From Allobaculum sp. Allo2 (lineage in GTDB: Bacteria > Bacillota_I > Bacilli_A > Erysipelotrichales > Erysipelotrichaceae), in assembly GCF_022701175.1 (NCBI RefSeq), contig NZ_CP078088.1, positions 1,426,001-1,490,000 on the forward strand: a stretch of DNA of 64,000 bases. Reading direction: 5' to 3'. Both the position numbers and the translations under genes were made by a program. Numbering within the stretch: the stretch's first letter is position 1; the number at the start of each line of letters is the position of its first letter. Shown piece after piece: positions 39,383 through 49,093 of this stretch. The notes beneath the pieces were generated by a model. It was not told where the DNA came from and did not search any database. It was given only the letters and a program-made list of their open reading frames with translations.

Positions 39383-41763
39383 ATGGCACTGACAAAAGAG
39401 AAGATTCTGGTCTGGATGTCCGCCGTTAAAGACGAGCAGATGCAGACGATCTGTCTGATGGCCTGGCCGGCAGGAAGAAAAAGGATCTGTATGCCCGTCT
39501 GCAGACTGCTGCGGCGAAAAAGTGCGCGGTCAGCGTCTGGACTCGCTTTCCTTGCAGGAAGCAGACGATGCCTCTATTCCGTATTTAATGGAATATGTGC
39601 AGGCGGTTCGAAACCTTCCCTCCCTGTTTGTCTTCGCAGCGAAGTGCGGACGAAAAGGTGCGCTGGCCATGGATGAGGCGTTAAAAGAAGCCGCGCAGGC
39701 ACTGAAAACGCACTGGCCGCAGGCGCAGTTTGAAGTGTTCAGCGACGAAAAGCAGATTCGCTCTAGCCACGTTCAGTCGTGGATGCGCAAATACCAGCTC
39801 GATGGCCAGGCCGTCTCGATGGATGAGGAAAATTCGAGAGCGCTCAAAACGGCTGCGCTGCTCGGCTCTGTCCTTTTTCTCGAAACCAGACCGAATGTCC
39901 AGAAAGAGGATCCAGACGCTTTACTTGAATCGAATGAGCCTGCTTCGCGCTGGAGTGAGGAGAGCCTGAAGTCCTTGCAGGCGCAAAACGAAAAGCTTCG
40001 CCTGCACGTACAGATCGATCCGTCCTGGCATCTTCTGGATGTTGAAGATGTGTATGCGAAGCTGCTCGCACAAAATAACGGCTCCCATATGGCACAGGAT
40101 AAGTCATCCAAAGCCCGCCCCGTCAAAAGGCGGGGAAAAAGAAAGCGACTCCCAAAAGGAAAGCGACAGATCGGGAGAATCCCTTGCTGCAGGTACGCTT
40201 TCGAGCGATTCCGCTGACGAAAAACGCTTCGGGCTCAATTCGCGGTGCTTTTGCGTTGCAGCCGCAATGGAAAAAGGGTCACTTCTCGAGCGCTGGATGA
40301 AAAAGGGCCTGCAGCCTGGAACACTTGAAGCGCTCGTTGAACTTGCCGGCAAGCAGATGCCCTATGAAAGTCTGTCGACGCTGAATCCCGCCAAAATCGA
40401 AGCCCAGTACGGAAAGCTGATGGAAGAGCAGGACCGGAAAAATCAGTCTCTGGATGAACAGGCTCTGAAAAACCGAAAGCCGGGTACTGACAGGTATTCA
40501 AAAACTGGAGAAAACGATTCTCGATGGTGCTCTTCCCAAACGGGCTGAATGTCTGGCTTCCTATTTTGAACAGGACGCGTTTCAAAACGATCTGAAAACC
40601 CGTGTCCGAACGGTCCTAACCGAATGGAGCGCGGCTTCGCTTTCAAACCCGCCGCGGAAAAGTCTGCTTCTGATTGAAGAAGAAAACGGTCTGTACGGGT
40701 ACTGGCTTTATGACGCATTGAATTTTTCTATGCGTCTGGGCGATCCAGATGTTTTCAGAGAGATCGAAAACGAGCGTTCGATCCATATGGAATACGATCA
40801 GCTTGGCGACTGGATTTCAAAGATCAGTAAAATACGTCCGCTCTGTCGGATTTACGCCTGTCCTTCCGTATTAAAAGGCATTCGCCGTCATCTTCTTCTG
40901 GAAAATGCCTACCTTCCGCTTTCGGTCCTGACGGATGAACAGGAAAAACAGCTTCGTCAGATCCAGACAATTACCAAAGATGGAAACGACAGCGATCGCG
41001 CCGCCGGGACAGCTGATCCGCAAAACCTTCTGTTCTTATCGGATAAAGGCATGCAGACCGAAGGGCCTGCTGTGTCGTTTCTGGATCCGGAAACCTTTGA
41101 TCGCCTGAGTCGGAAAGAGAAAAAGCGGCTGCTCGATCTGCCGCTTGAACTCGATGAACTTCGACTGACCGCCAGACTTCTGCTTGCGGGCGTTTCCTTT
41201 TGGAAATGCAGGATACGCTGCAGCAGCAAGGAAGTCTGCTTCGTCTGGCCGATCGTGTGCTCCTGCCGTATCCAAAACGAAAATGGGTTGAAGAAATTCG
41301 TAACCCGGAAATCGCACAGATCTTCCTTTCCAAATCGCTGAAGCCTTCTGCAAGGCAGGAAATCATTTCGCTGGTCCACGGCGGACTTTCTGGAAAGTGG
41401 ATGAACGAGAATCTGCATTCGAATATGAGTGCAGCGAAAATTGAGCGGATCGTCAAGGGCTATCCCGGAAATCGCCTGCCCAGAGGCTGGATCGATGCCG
41501 CGCAAAAAGTCGAAGAAATCCAAACGGGAAAGGATCCCGAAAATGAAGGGGAAGAATATCCTTCCGCTTCTTCGAAATGGATCGTTCTGGATTCCGTTCT
41601 GGCCGGGCAGATGCTCGATAAACGCGCTGCCTTCTTTCCTGAATCGAGTGCTCTGCAGAGGATGGAACAGCTGGCCCTGCTGGATGCTTCGCTGGCTTCA
41701 AACGTCCTGCTCGAAACCATTGCCCAATGGGATACGAAACTACAAGACCAGACGGAAGACTGA
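39383..41763 (+). CDS. large unrecognised cytosolic protein (about seven frameshifts)
   Basis: About 795 residues when repaired; I do not recognise a family. It starts ALTKEKILVWMSAVKDEQMQ; the middle has a basic linker (KARPVKRRGKKKATPKRK) after about residue 235, then LLERWMKKGLQPGTLEALVELAG and long helical stretches (VLTGIQKLEKTILDGALPKR; EIENERSIHMEYDQLGDWI; LRRLADRVLLPYPKRKWVE-like segments). No signal peptide or membrane segment. Frame breaks lie near 39470, 39520, 40135, 40275, 40460, 40478 and 41205, each in a short run. A terminator overlaps the stop, and a promoter precedes the start. The number of breaks leaves some residues uncertain, and true decay cannot be fully excluded. Confidence 0.65.
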
Positions 41764-41777
41764 CCGTCTGGTTTTTG
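41747..41777 (+). terminator. terminator overlapping the end of the large orphan gene
   Basis: ACCAGACGG pairs with CCGTCTGGT, followed by TTTTG. Confidence 0.85.
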
Positions 41778-41934
41778 TTTTGCCAAGTTTCGATGAGCAG
41801 ATCCTGGCGAGGAGGACGCTTGAATTTGAAACCGGGAAGCAGGAAAGGATAAAGAAAAGCCGGTCACATGGACCGGCCAGACTTTTAAAGGGACTGGGAA
41901 ATCGAGCAGAACACAAGGAAAAAGGGTTTATCGA

Positions 41935-42402
41935 TTAAGCGCCGACGAGTACGACTTCCTTAAGTTCCGGGAATTCATCCAGCAGAAGCAGACGGATTCC
42001 CGTCGAGAAATCTTCACCGGCCATCATGCATCCGGCGCACGCACCCAGGAAGGTGACGTAGGCGATGCCGTCTTCGTCAATGCCCAGCAGCTGCACGTCG
42101 CCGCCGTCCATCTGAATGTACGGACGAATCTTTTCGACAATGCCTTCGGCGCGTTCTTCCCAGACGTTGCGCTGTTTGCGGGTCAGCTTTTCGCCTTCCG
42201 CAAGCGGATGAATTGTATAGGTGCCGTCGTCTTCGCTGACGACTTTATGCTCAGCCGATGCGGCAGCGTCTTCTGCGCTGGCGTTTTCACTGGCTTCTGC
42301 CTTCGCGTTTTCTGTATTTTCTTCAACGGATTCGGCTGCTTTGGGAGCAGCTTCCGTTTTTACTTCTTTTTCATCGGATTGAAGATCTTTTGTTTCGGAC
42401 AT
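41935..42402 (-). CDS. NifU C-terminal domain protein with acidic N-terminal extension
   Basis: 155 residues. The C-terminal half is a NifU-like Fe-S scaffold domain: VEKIRPYIQMDGGDVQLLGI and the CxxC in FLGACAGCMMAGEDFS. The first 70 residues are a low-complexity Glu/Ala/Ser-rich segment (KTEAAPKAAESVEENTENA...), unusual for this family, whose members are normally about 75-90 residues. AAGGAAAGGAA precedes the start. It probably carries or delivers iron-sulphur clusters, for which the nearby PFOR and rubredoxin-fusion proteins would be clients of the general pathway. No sufBCD or iscS genes are in the window. Confidence 0.85.
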   Translation of the reverse strand: MSETKDLQSDEKEVKTEAAPKAAESVEENTENAKAEASENASAEDAAASAEHKVVSEDDGTYTIHPLAEGEKLTRKQRNVWEERAEGIVEKIRPYIQMDGGDVQLLGIDEDGIAYVTFLGACAGCMMAGEDFSTGIRLLLLDEFPELKEVVLVGA

Positions 42403-42535
42403 GACAGTTCCTTCCTTTCCTTAAAAGACTGAATCATTGGATCATAAAAAGATTTTAATCCCAAACTGGATTCCGGTTCAAAAAACTCTTTGAATGGATT
42501 TGGGCGAAAGGGGCGGTGTGACTGAATTGCCGGGT

Positions 42536-43006
42536 CTACATGGACCAGAGAAAGACTGGGGCCATAAGAAAGGGAATGAGCAGACCGAGAATAAAGCCGC
42601 CGACGACTTCGACAATTTTGTGACCAAGAACCGTCTTGAGTTTCTGCGTATAGAGCGGGCTGTTTAAAGAGAGCGTGCCTGAAGAGCGAAGATCCTTGAT
42701 CAGCTCCTGAGTCAGTTCAATATTCTTGCCCGTGTAATAGCGAACATGGCACGCGTCGTACATGACGATCAGGGAAAATACTGCGGTAACCGCAAAGAGC
42801 GCGGAGTTGAAGCCTTCCTGCATGCCAATCGCAATCGACAGAGCGGTCACGGTTGAAGAATGCGAGGAGGGAAATCCGCCGGACGCAATCGCCTGACTCC
42901 AGTCCCATTGACCAGTACGGAAATAATGTACCGGAATTTTGAGAATCTGCGCGAGAAAGGCGGAAAACAGCGCGGTCAGCAGCGGGAAAAGAGATGAAGG
43001 AAGCAT
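42536..43006 (-). CDS. divergent PAP2-family membrane protein
   Basis: 156 residues with about four membrane helices. The motif GGFPSSHSSTVTALSIAIG and the later MYDACHVRYYTGKN match the divergent PAP2 (DUF212) family, a relative of acid phosphatase/vanadium haloperoxidase enzymes. The C-terminal KTVLGHKIVEVVGGFILGLL is also conserved. It is probably an integral membrane phosphatase or a derived protein; the substrate is unknown. It stands on the minus strand, divergent from pgi, and may share a transcript with the NifU-domain gene 134 bases downstream. Confidence 0.85.
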   Translation of the reverse strand: MLPSSLFPLLTALFSAFLAQILKIPVHYFRTGQWDWSQAIASGGFPSSHSSTVTALSIAIGMQEGFNSALFAVTAVFSLIVMYDACHVRYYTGKNIELTQELIKDLRSSGTLSLNSPLYTQKLKTVLGHKIVEVVGGFILGLLIPFLMAPVFLWSM

Positions 43007-43124
43007 AATTTCTCCTCACGGCTCATCATGAACCGCTTTTATTGTACCCGCTCTGAAAAAATGCGGACGTTTTTTGCGCAGGTGCTCTTCGACAGGCTGA
43101 GGGCGCTTTCCTTTGTTTTGAAAA

Positions 43125-43133
43125 TGGTATACT
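43125..43133 (+). promoter_or_regulatory. extended -10 promoter of pgi
   Basis: TGGTATACT is an extended -10 element 28 bases before the TTG start codon. Confidence 0.5.
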
Positions 43134-43160
43134 ACCCGTGTCAGTCAGGAGGAAAAAATT

Positions 43161-44434
43161 TTGATTAAACTTGATCTGTCTCACGCAAAACTGAACGAGG
43201 CCTGCTCAGCCTGGAAAGACCAGGTTGCCATGTACGACAAACAGCTCGTCGAAGGCACCTGCAAAGGCAACGACTTCATCGGCTGGATGACCTGGTTCGA
43301 AGACTATGACCGCGATGAATTCGCCCGCATCAAAGACTGCGCAAAGCGCATTCAGAAAAACAGCGACGTTCTCGTTGTCTGCGGCATCGGCGGAAGCTAT
43401 CTCGGCCCGCGTGCTGCAATTGAAATGATCAACGGTCTTTACCCCGAAGACCAGAAAGTAGAAGTCATCTACACCGGAAACACTTTCTCTTCTACCTACA
43501 TTGCTCAGGTGATGAACTACATCAAGGACAAACGCGTAACGGTAAACGTTATTTCCAAGTCCGGAACTACGACCGAAACATCCATCGCGTTCCGTATTCT
43601 TGAACAGTTCATGCACGAAAAATACGGAGATGAAGCGAAAAACCGCATTGTCGCAACGACCGACCGTGCCCGCGGCACCCTCAAAACGCTTGCCGACAAA
43701 AAGGCTACGAAACCTTTGTCATCCCAGATAATATCGGCGGACGCTTCTCTGTAATTACTCCAGTCGGTCTGCTTCCAATCGCCGTTGCTGGCATCAGCAT
43801 CGATGATCTGATGAAAGGTCTCGCTGACGGCATGAAAGAATACGGCGACGCCGATGTCGACAAGAACCCGGCTTACCAGTATGCCGTTGCCCGCCGCATT
43901 CTGCAGAACATGGGCTACGATGTAGAACTTTTCGTAGAATACGAACCGCAGATGCAGAAAGTCGCTGAATGGTGGAAACAGCTCTTCGGCGAATCCGAAG
44001 GCAAGGACGGTCTGGGTATTCTCCCGGATTCCGCTGTCTTCTCGACCGATCTGCACTCCCTTGGCCAGTTCGTTCAGGACGGCAAGAAAGTTCTGTTTGA
44101 AACGAACCTGTACGTCGATCAGCCAGCCCTCGACATCACCTTCCCGCACGATGACGAAAACCTGGACAACATGAACTATCTCGCCGGCAAGAGCATTGAC
44201 TGGGTCAACAAGATGGCTGCCAAAGGCACCCTGCAGGCCCATGAAGTGACCGGAAATGTTCCAAACATTCTCATGACTATGCCAGGCATGACCGCTTACG
44301 ATTTCGGCAACATGTGCGCCTTCTTCTTCAAGGCCATCGCTATGACTACGCTGCTCAACGGATCCAACCCGTTCAACCAGCCAGGCGTTGAAGTCTACAA
44401 GAAGAACATGTTCAAACTGCTCGGCAAAGAATAG
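43161..44434 (+). CDS. pgi: glucose-6-phosphate isomerase (one frameshift)
   Basis: About 425 residues. It interconverts glucose-6-phosphate and fructose-6-phosphate in glycolysis. CGIGGSYLGPRAAIE, VISKSGTTTETSIAFR, the signature GYETFVIPDNIGGRFSVIT (after repair) and the C-terminal NPFNQPGVEVYKKNMF are present. The frame breaks in AAAAAGGC near 43695, healed by one A. The start codon is TTG with a strong AGGAGG site; homologues start with the same IKLDLSHAK. It is transcribed alone from an extended -10 promoter. Confidence 0.95.
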
Positions 44435-44490
44435 TCGAGAGTTCAGGCAAGCGCGTTTCCATTTCGAAAACCCGTTTTGATTCCCCAGAG

Positions 44491-44524
44491 ATGAGCAGAC
44501 TGTCTTCAGTTCGCTCATTTTTTT
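44491..44524 (+). terminator. terminator after pgi
   Basis: ATGAGC pairs with GCTCAT, with extra CTG/CAG inner pairing, then a T7 run. The rest of 44435-44914 has no supported gene; TTTGACA near 44674 and 44770 could be -35 boxes for the next gene. Confidence 0.65.
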
Positions 44525-44914
44525 GCGCTTTCTTAAAAGACAGCCGGATCCAGGAAGGATGCGTTCGATCCGGACGCAGAAAAGCGCAAAATGGAAATCC
44601 GGCAGGGCTGCTTTCAAAAAGCCGGCCTAAGCGCGGGTTCAGCGAATGGAAAACGTCAAAAGTATGGAATACGTTTGACATAAAATACAACGTGACATGA
44701 AAAATAAACAATCTGCCCATTTTCCTCCTTTACCGGGTATATGTTGGATACGTATTGCCCGGCTATGGATTTGACAATCCGGAAAATGTGCAGATTTTTC
44801 CTTTGGGTAAGGCAGAACAGGCGTCTTCGAGGACTTCGAAGAATATGCCCTTTTGTGAACTGCAGGATCACGAATGACAGTCCGGGAATACAGAGAGGAA
44901 AAGGAGAAGAAAGG

Positions 44915-46233
44915 ATGAAGAAAAGGAAAATGCCGCTTGCCGAATGGCTGTCGATTAAAGTGGCGAAAAATCCGTCGCAGGTCGTACTGGCGATCATTTT
45001 GCTGTTCAACGTGATTTTCTTTCTGGTCGCCGCTCTGATCATCGACAACCTGGCGCTGCCGGGAACGGAAACGCTTGGCTTCTGGGAGTCGCTCTACTAT
45101 TCCGTCATGATGGTACTCGATGCGGGCAACGCGGATACCGTTGTGGATATGGCGACCGGATCCAAGAAAGTTCTGGCGGTCGTATGCATTGTGATTGTCA
45201 TCATCGGCATGGTGATTTTTACCGGCGCCGTGATCGGTTACATTACCAACTACATTTCCGACTTTGTGGACAACTCGTGTACGGGAAATCATGCACTGAA
45301 CATTTCCGGTCATCTCGTCATTCTGAACTGGAATAACCGGGCTTCGGAAATTATCAACGACCTGCTGTTCTGCCCGACTCCGCAAAAGTTGTCGTTCTGA
45401 CCGACGGTCAGGTGGAAGAGATCAAAAGGAAATCAGCGAACGCATACAGGATACGATTCACCGGGAAAATACCAGGCTGCACAGAAAATGCCAGAAAATG
45501 GGATGGCTGGAAGGGAATATGTATTACCGGCGCAACCGGATTTATGACAATCTGACGGTGATCGTTCGGCAGGGCGATGTCTTTTCTTCCAAGCAGCTCA
45601 ACGATATTGCCTTAAAGCACTCCCGTGCGGTCGTCATTCTCGTCAATGACACAGCAGGGCGCGTATGCAAGTTTGAACAGAGAGATCTGGAACAGGAAAA
45701 GCAGAAAGGCAATCCGCAGATCATCAAGACGCTTATGCAGGTAGCGGACATCACATCCAGTCAGGAATCGGATGACGATCAGAAAATTATTGTCGAAATT
45801 TCCGATCCCTGGACGGAAAAGCTCGTAGAAAAATCATTCATTACAAACAGGTGCGGGGCAAATGCAATATCGTACCGATTCGCGTCCACGAAGTGCTCGG
45901 CCGCATTCTCTCCCAGTTCTGCCTGATGCCTGAACTCAATAAGGTCTATACCGAACTGTTCTCCAACCAGGGAACTACGTTTCAGGTCGAGGAGCGAACG
46001 GTGTTTGATGATCCAGCCTATATCAGCGAATATCTGCCGTCCCATCCCTGCGCGATTCCGCTCAGTTCGATGGACTCCGGCGGCCGTCATTATTTCTTCT
46101 ATTCGGCTTCGGATGAGAAGTACATGAAAGTCACCGAACCGGCCCGGAAATGCCATGTCACGGCTAAACTCAATCCCGATTACTGGATTGAGCAGAAAAA
46201 CGTCATTATCCTCGGGCACAATTCCAATTAAAC
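44915..46233 (+). pseudogene. CASTOR/POLLUX-type ion channel, 3' part lost at an IS element
   Basis: An N-terminal helix pair (SQVVLAIILLFNVIFFLVAAL; VLAVVCIVIVIIGMVIFTG) frames a pore-like region LYYSVMMVLDAGNAD, followed by the RCK-type segment NISGHLVILNWNNRASEII, the KKEISERIQDTIHRE insert and IIVEISDPWTEKLVEK. The second RCK domain starts at EQKNVIILGHNS and then stops. The IS3 element begins at 46234, and the sequence beyond the IS elements does not continue the gene. Intact homologues have well over 600 residues; about 440 remain. Three earlier frame breaks (near 45375, 45424, 45830) look like run-length errors. The start is the ATG after GGAGAAGAAAGG. With the C-terminal domain lost, the channel is probably non-functional. 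Confidence 0.75.
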
Positions 46234-46402
46234 TGTACCTCGTAATCTGGACACAAAATAGAGAGTAACCCTGTCCTATGGACAGACAAAACAGAGTGTT
46301 CCCGATTACAGTACAGTTCTTCTTTTCTAAAACGCTCTCGTGTCTGATCCGTGTAAATGAGACACTACCTGTATCAACTATCCGCTGCAGGAGGTAATCA
46401 AC

Positions 46403-46792
46403 ATGACAAGTCGCCGTTTTACTGATGAGGAGATCAGACTCCTCGAAGCCAATCCCAATACTCAGTTCGTTTCCGATTCCATGATCCGTTTCACCCAGGA
46501 ATTCAAAGACGAACTCTGGCAGGCTCTTCAAAATGGATCCAGCCCTAAAGCCTTCTTCAGGAATAAGGGGTATGATCCCAAAATTCTTGGAGATTCCAGA
46601 ATCTATAACGCTGCAGACAGGTTAGCCCGTAAGAAAGCTAAGCAGACCGTTTCTCCAGACCAGTCAAAGGATGTTGAAAGCCTTTCTGCTGAGATCAGAA
46701 GTCTAAAAGCAGAGCTGAATGCTCTAAAAAAATTATCTTACTGGCCAATTCCAGGAAGTAGAGGCACTTGTCATGAATGTACCCAGCAGTAG
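46403..46792 (+). CDS. IS3-family OrfA (helix-turn-helix protein)
   Basis: About 118-129 residues, depending on the reading frame after the A run at 46727. SRRFTDEEIRLLEANPNT is followed by FFRNKGYDPKILGDSR and a leucine-heptad helix (SLSAEIRSLKAELNAL), the OrfA layout. The slippery run CTAAAAAAATT near 46727 lies where OrfB overlaps. With one more A in the run the geometry is the usual -1 programmed frameshift site of the family, giving an OrfAB fusion transposase. Confidence 0.8.
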   Translation: MTSRRFTDEEIRLLEANPNTQFVSDSMIRFTQEFKDELWQALQNGSSPKAFFRNKGYDPKILGDSRIYNAADRLARKKAKQTVSPDQSKDVESLSAEIRSLKAELNALKKLSYWPIPGSRGTCHECTQQ

Positions 46793-47729
46793 ATTTCGGC
46801 TGATTCAGTCAATCTGCAGTGATCCGGATAACCATATGTCTGTCTCTGAGCTCTGCGCCCTGAACAATGTCAGCCGCTCTGGTTATTACAACTGGCTGAA
46901 ACAGGAAGAAGCCCGGAGAGCCCGTGAAGAGCAGGATCGCAAAGACTTTGAGCTAATTCTTGGAGTGTTTACCTCAAACCGATATCCAAGAGGAGCACAG
47001 GGCATTTACATGGGTTTGCAGCACCAGGGGATTACGATGAACCTCAAGAAAATCAGACGTCTTATGAAGAAATTCCATCTTGTCTGCCCGATACGTAAGG
47101 CAAATCCGTACCGCCGTATGGCCAAAGCACTGAAAACCAGTAATGTCGCACCTGACCTGGTAAAGCGGGAATTTGAGCTGCATGGTCCCCACTCAATCCT
47201 TCTGACAGACATTACTTATATCCAGTATTCCGGATCCGCCTGCTATCTCTCAACAATTCTGGATGCGTATACCAAGCAGATTCTGGCATGGCGTCTCAGC
47301 CCTTCACTGGAAGTGGATTTCGTCATGGAAACGGTCAAAGATCTGATGAAGAACCACGGATCTGAACTTAATACAGACTCCATCATTCACTCCGATCAAG
47401 GCTGCCACTATACCAGCTACAGCTTTATTGATCTGGTAAGGAGCCACAAGCTGCGCCAATCGATGAGCCGCCGTGGAAACTGCTGGGATAACGCACCAAT
47501 CGAGAGTTTTCACGGCCACATGAAGGATGACCTTAAAATCAGAATCAAGGCGATGTCTTCATTCGATGAGGTAAAGGCCGCAATCACAGAATGGCTCGAT
47601 TACTACAACAACAGACGTTATCAGTGGCAGCTGGCCAGGCTGGCTCCCAACGAGTTTTACCAGTACCAGGTAACAGGTGTATATCCGATTTCCGGAGTTA
47701 CCGTTCCCTCAGAACACCTGGATTCCTAA
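46773..47729 (+). CDS. IS3-family transposase OrfB (DDE)
   Basis: 318 residues. The DDE triad is in HSILLTDITYIQYSG (first D), IIHSDQGCHYTS (second D) and APIESFHGHMK (E), with the YYNNRRYQWQLARLAPNEF end motif of the rve domain. The N-terminal HTH_21-like region is RRLMKKFHLVCPIRKANP. It is probably expressed as a fusion with OrfA by frameshifting. The frame is intact, so the element may be active. Confidence 0.92.
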   Translation: MNVPSSRFRLIQSICSDPDNHMSVSELCALNNVSRSGYYNWLKQEEARRAREEQDRKDFELILGVFTSNRYPRGAQGIYMGLQHQGITMNLKKIRRLMKKFHLVCPIRKANPYRRMAKALKTSNVAPDLVKREFELHGPHSILLTDITYIQYSGSACYLSTILDAYTKQILAWRLSPSLEVDFVMETVKDLMKNHGSELNTDSIIHSDQGCHYTSYSFIDLVRSHKLRQSMSRRGNCWDNAPIESFHGHMKDDLKIRIKAMSSFDEVKAAITEWLDYYNNRRYQWQLARLAPNEFYQYQVTGVYPISGVTVPSEHLDS

Positions 47730-47833
47730 GGAGTTCTGAGGGGAAAAATCGGCGGTGCCCCTCCCGGAAGACCCAGTGCAGTTCGCTTAACCAAAAGACC
47801 AGTCATTGACCAGAGGTAAAGATACAGATAGTT

Positions 47834-48565
47834 TTACTCTCTTTTAAATTGTCCTTGACTTGGGGTACCCTTCATACCACTTCTCATACCACTTCCTTTC
47901 TGCTTGTTCGAGTTTTTTAACAGAAGATTCTCCCTTCGCAGAAGTTCATTTTCTGACTCCAGCTGTTTGATTCGTCGTGAAGCCATTTCCTCATTTGTCA
48001 GATCCGCTTCCTGCTTTCGCTTTCCTCGATGGTCTTCCAGCGCTTCGTTGCCCTGGCTGGCAGCCTTCCGGACCCAGTTATAAATCTGTGTATACGTGCA
48101 GCCAAAATGATGAGCGGTTTTCTGATAATCCTTATCATTTTCAAGACACCACTTTACCGCTTCGATTTTCTGCTCTTTGGTGAATGATTTTGCGGATTGC
48201 TTCTTCTTACGATTTGCCACTTTAGTTCCTCCTTTATTTGGAGAAATAGTATCGGCTTTCATCCAGTCTCGGATTACTGAGACAGCAGAAATATGATATT
48301 TCAGACAGAGTTGACTCAAAGATGCTTGCCCTGAACGATATTCCGCAATCACTTTCTGTTTCAGCTCAGAAGAATATTCTTTATTTACGCTAGGTGTGAT
48401 CAATCCCGTGGCAGCATCACGCATATAGATCCCAACCCATTTGGTGATCGTGTGCGGATCAAGAATGCCGTACTGTTTGCAGAGTTCACCAGACCCCACA
48501 CCGGAGATATATTGTTGAACACATTCCAGCTTGGTTTCAGGAGAAAATTTGGATTTTCGTCCCAT
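47834..48565 (-). CDS. IS3-family OrfA of a second, truncated element
   Basis: 243 residues on the minus strand. Two HTH modules (SPETKLECVQQYISG...ITKWVGIYMRD and KEQKIEAVKWCLEND...IYNWVRKAA) and a terminal helix RRIKQLESENELLRRENLLLK are typical of IS150-like OrfA. A slippery run TTAAAAAAC follows near 47920. Its last residues come from the right end of the neighbouring IS. No OrfB follows, so the element is truncated. AAGGGAG precedes the start. Confidence 0.85.
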   Translation of the reverse strand: MGRKSKFSPETKLECVQQYISGVGSGELCKQYGILDPHTITKWVGIYMRDAATGLITPSVNKEYSSELKQKVIAEYRSGQASLSQLCLKYHISAVSVIRDWMKADTISPNKGGTKVANRKKKQSAKSFTKEQKIEAVKWCLENDKDYQKTAHHFGCTYTQIYNWVRKAASQGNEALEDHRGKRKQEADLTNEEMASRRIKQLESENELLRRENLLLKNSNKQKGSGMRSGMKGTPSQGQFKRE

Positions 48566-48720
48566 AAGAAAAGCTCCCTTTCTAGAAGAACACGTTTGTA
48601 TAATTCACGTGTCTGTTCGCCGGGGAGCTTATCAAACTGCTTCCGCAGAAGTGGGCATGCGTTCTTCTTTCTGAGTTTTATTTTTATGGTCTGGAAGACG
48701 ATTTTTGCGGACAGGTTCTA
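47869..48720 (-). mobile_element. remnant of a second IS3-type element
   Basis: Only OrfA and the 5' end remain. The outer end is near 48720 on the minus strand (AACCTGTCCGCAAAAATCG). The junction with the first IS carries a tandem 12-bp repeat (TCATACCACTTC twice, 47872-47895). Confidence 0.65.
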
Positions 48721-49093
48721 AGCCGAATCGAGCACGTAAATCATCCGATTCGTACAATGGATAGCCCGGCTGAGGAAGGGGCAAAAGGGCATGGGCTTTC
48801 AATTTTTTCAATGTCTGGCGTGAGAATTTCGAATCCTGTAAAGAAGAATGGCCGGAACGTATAAAGATTTACCATTGTTCGAAAAGATTACAGTAAATGT
48901 AAAAACAACTGTATGTAAAGGCTTACAGATATTTACACTTTTGTGCAGTCCGAAGAAAGCGCATAAAGACACCCTGTGTTAAGTTGGACTAACCGCGTGA
49001 ACGGGCCGGCCAATTGAATTCACTTTCAAAAGAATTGCGTTGCGTCATAATAAACACGTATGTAGATACATTCAAAAGGAGGAAATACTCTAC
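48721..49093. other. intergenic region and promoter of the PFOR gene
   Basis: About 370 bases with no gene. TTTCAA near 49023 and CATAAT near 49046 may be the PFOR promoter; AAAGGAGG is just before the ATG. An AT-rich stretch around 48870-48930 contains short ACAGTAAATGTA-like repeats of unknown meaning. Confidence 0.4.

Larger units (their letters stand above)
46234..47868 (+). mobile_element. IS3-family insertion sequence
   Basis: About 1.64 kb. The imperfect ends are TGTACCTCG...AGAGAGTAA on the left and, inverted, GGTACCCCAAG...AGAGAGTAA on the right. Two overlapping reading frames encode an HTH protein and a DDE transposase. No flanking target duplication is visible, as expected if a deletion followed insertion. 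It interrupts the ion-channel gene on the left and a second IS3-type element on the right. Confidence 0.85.
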
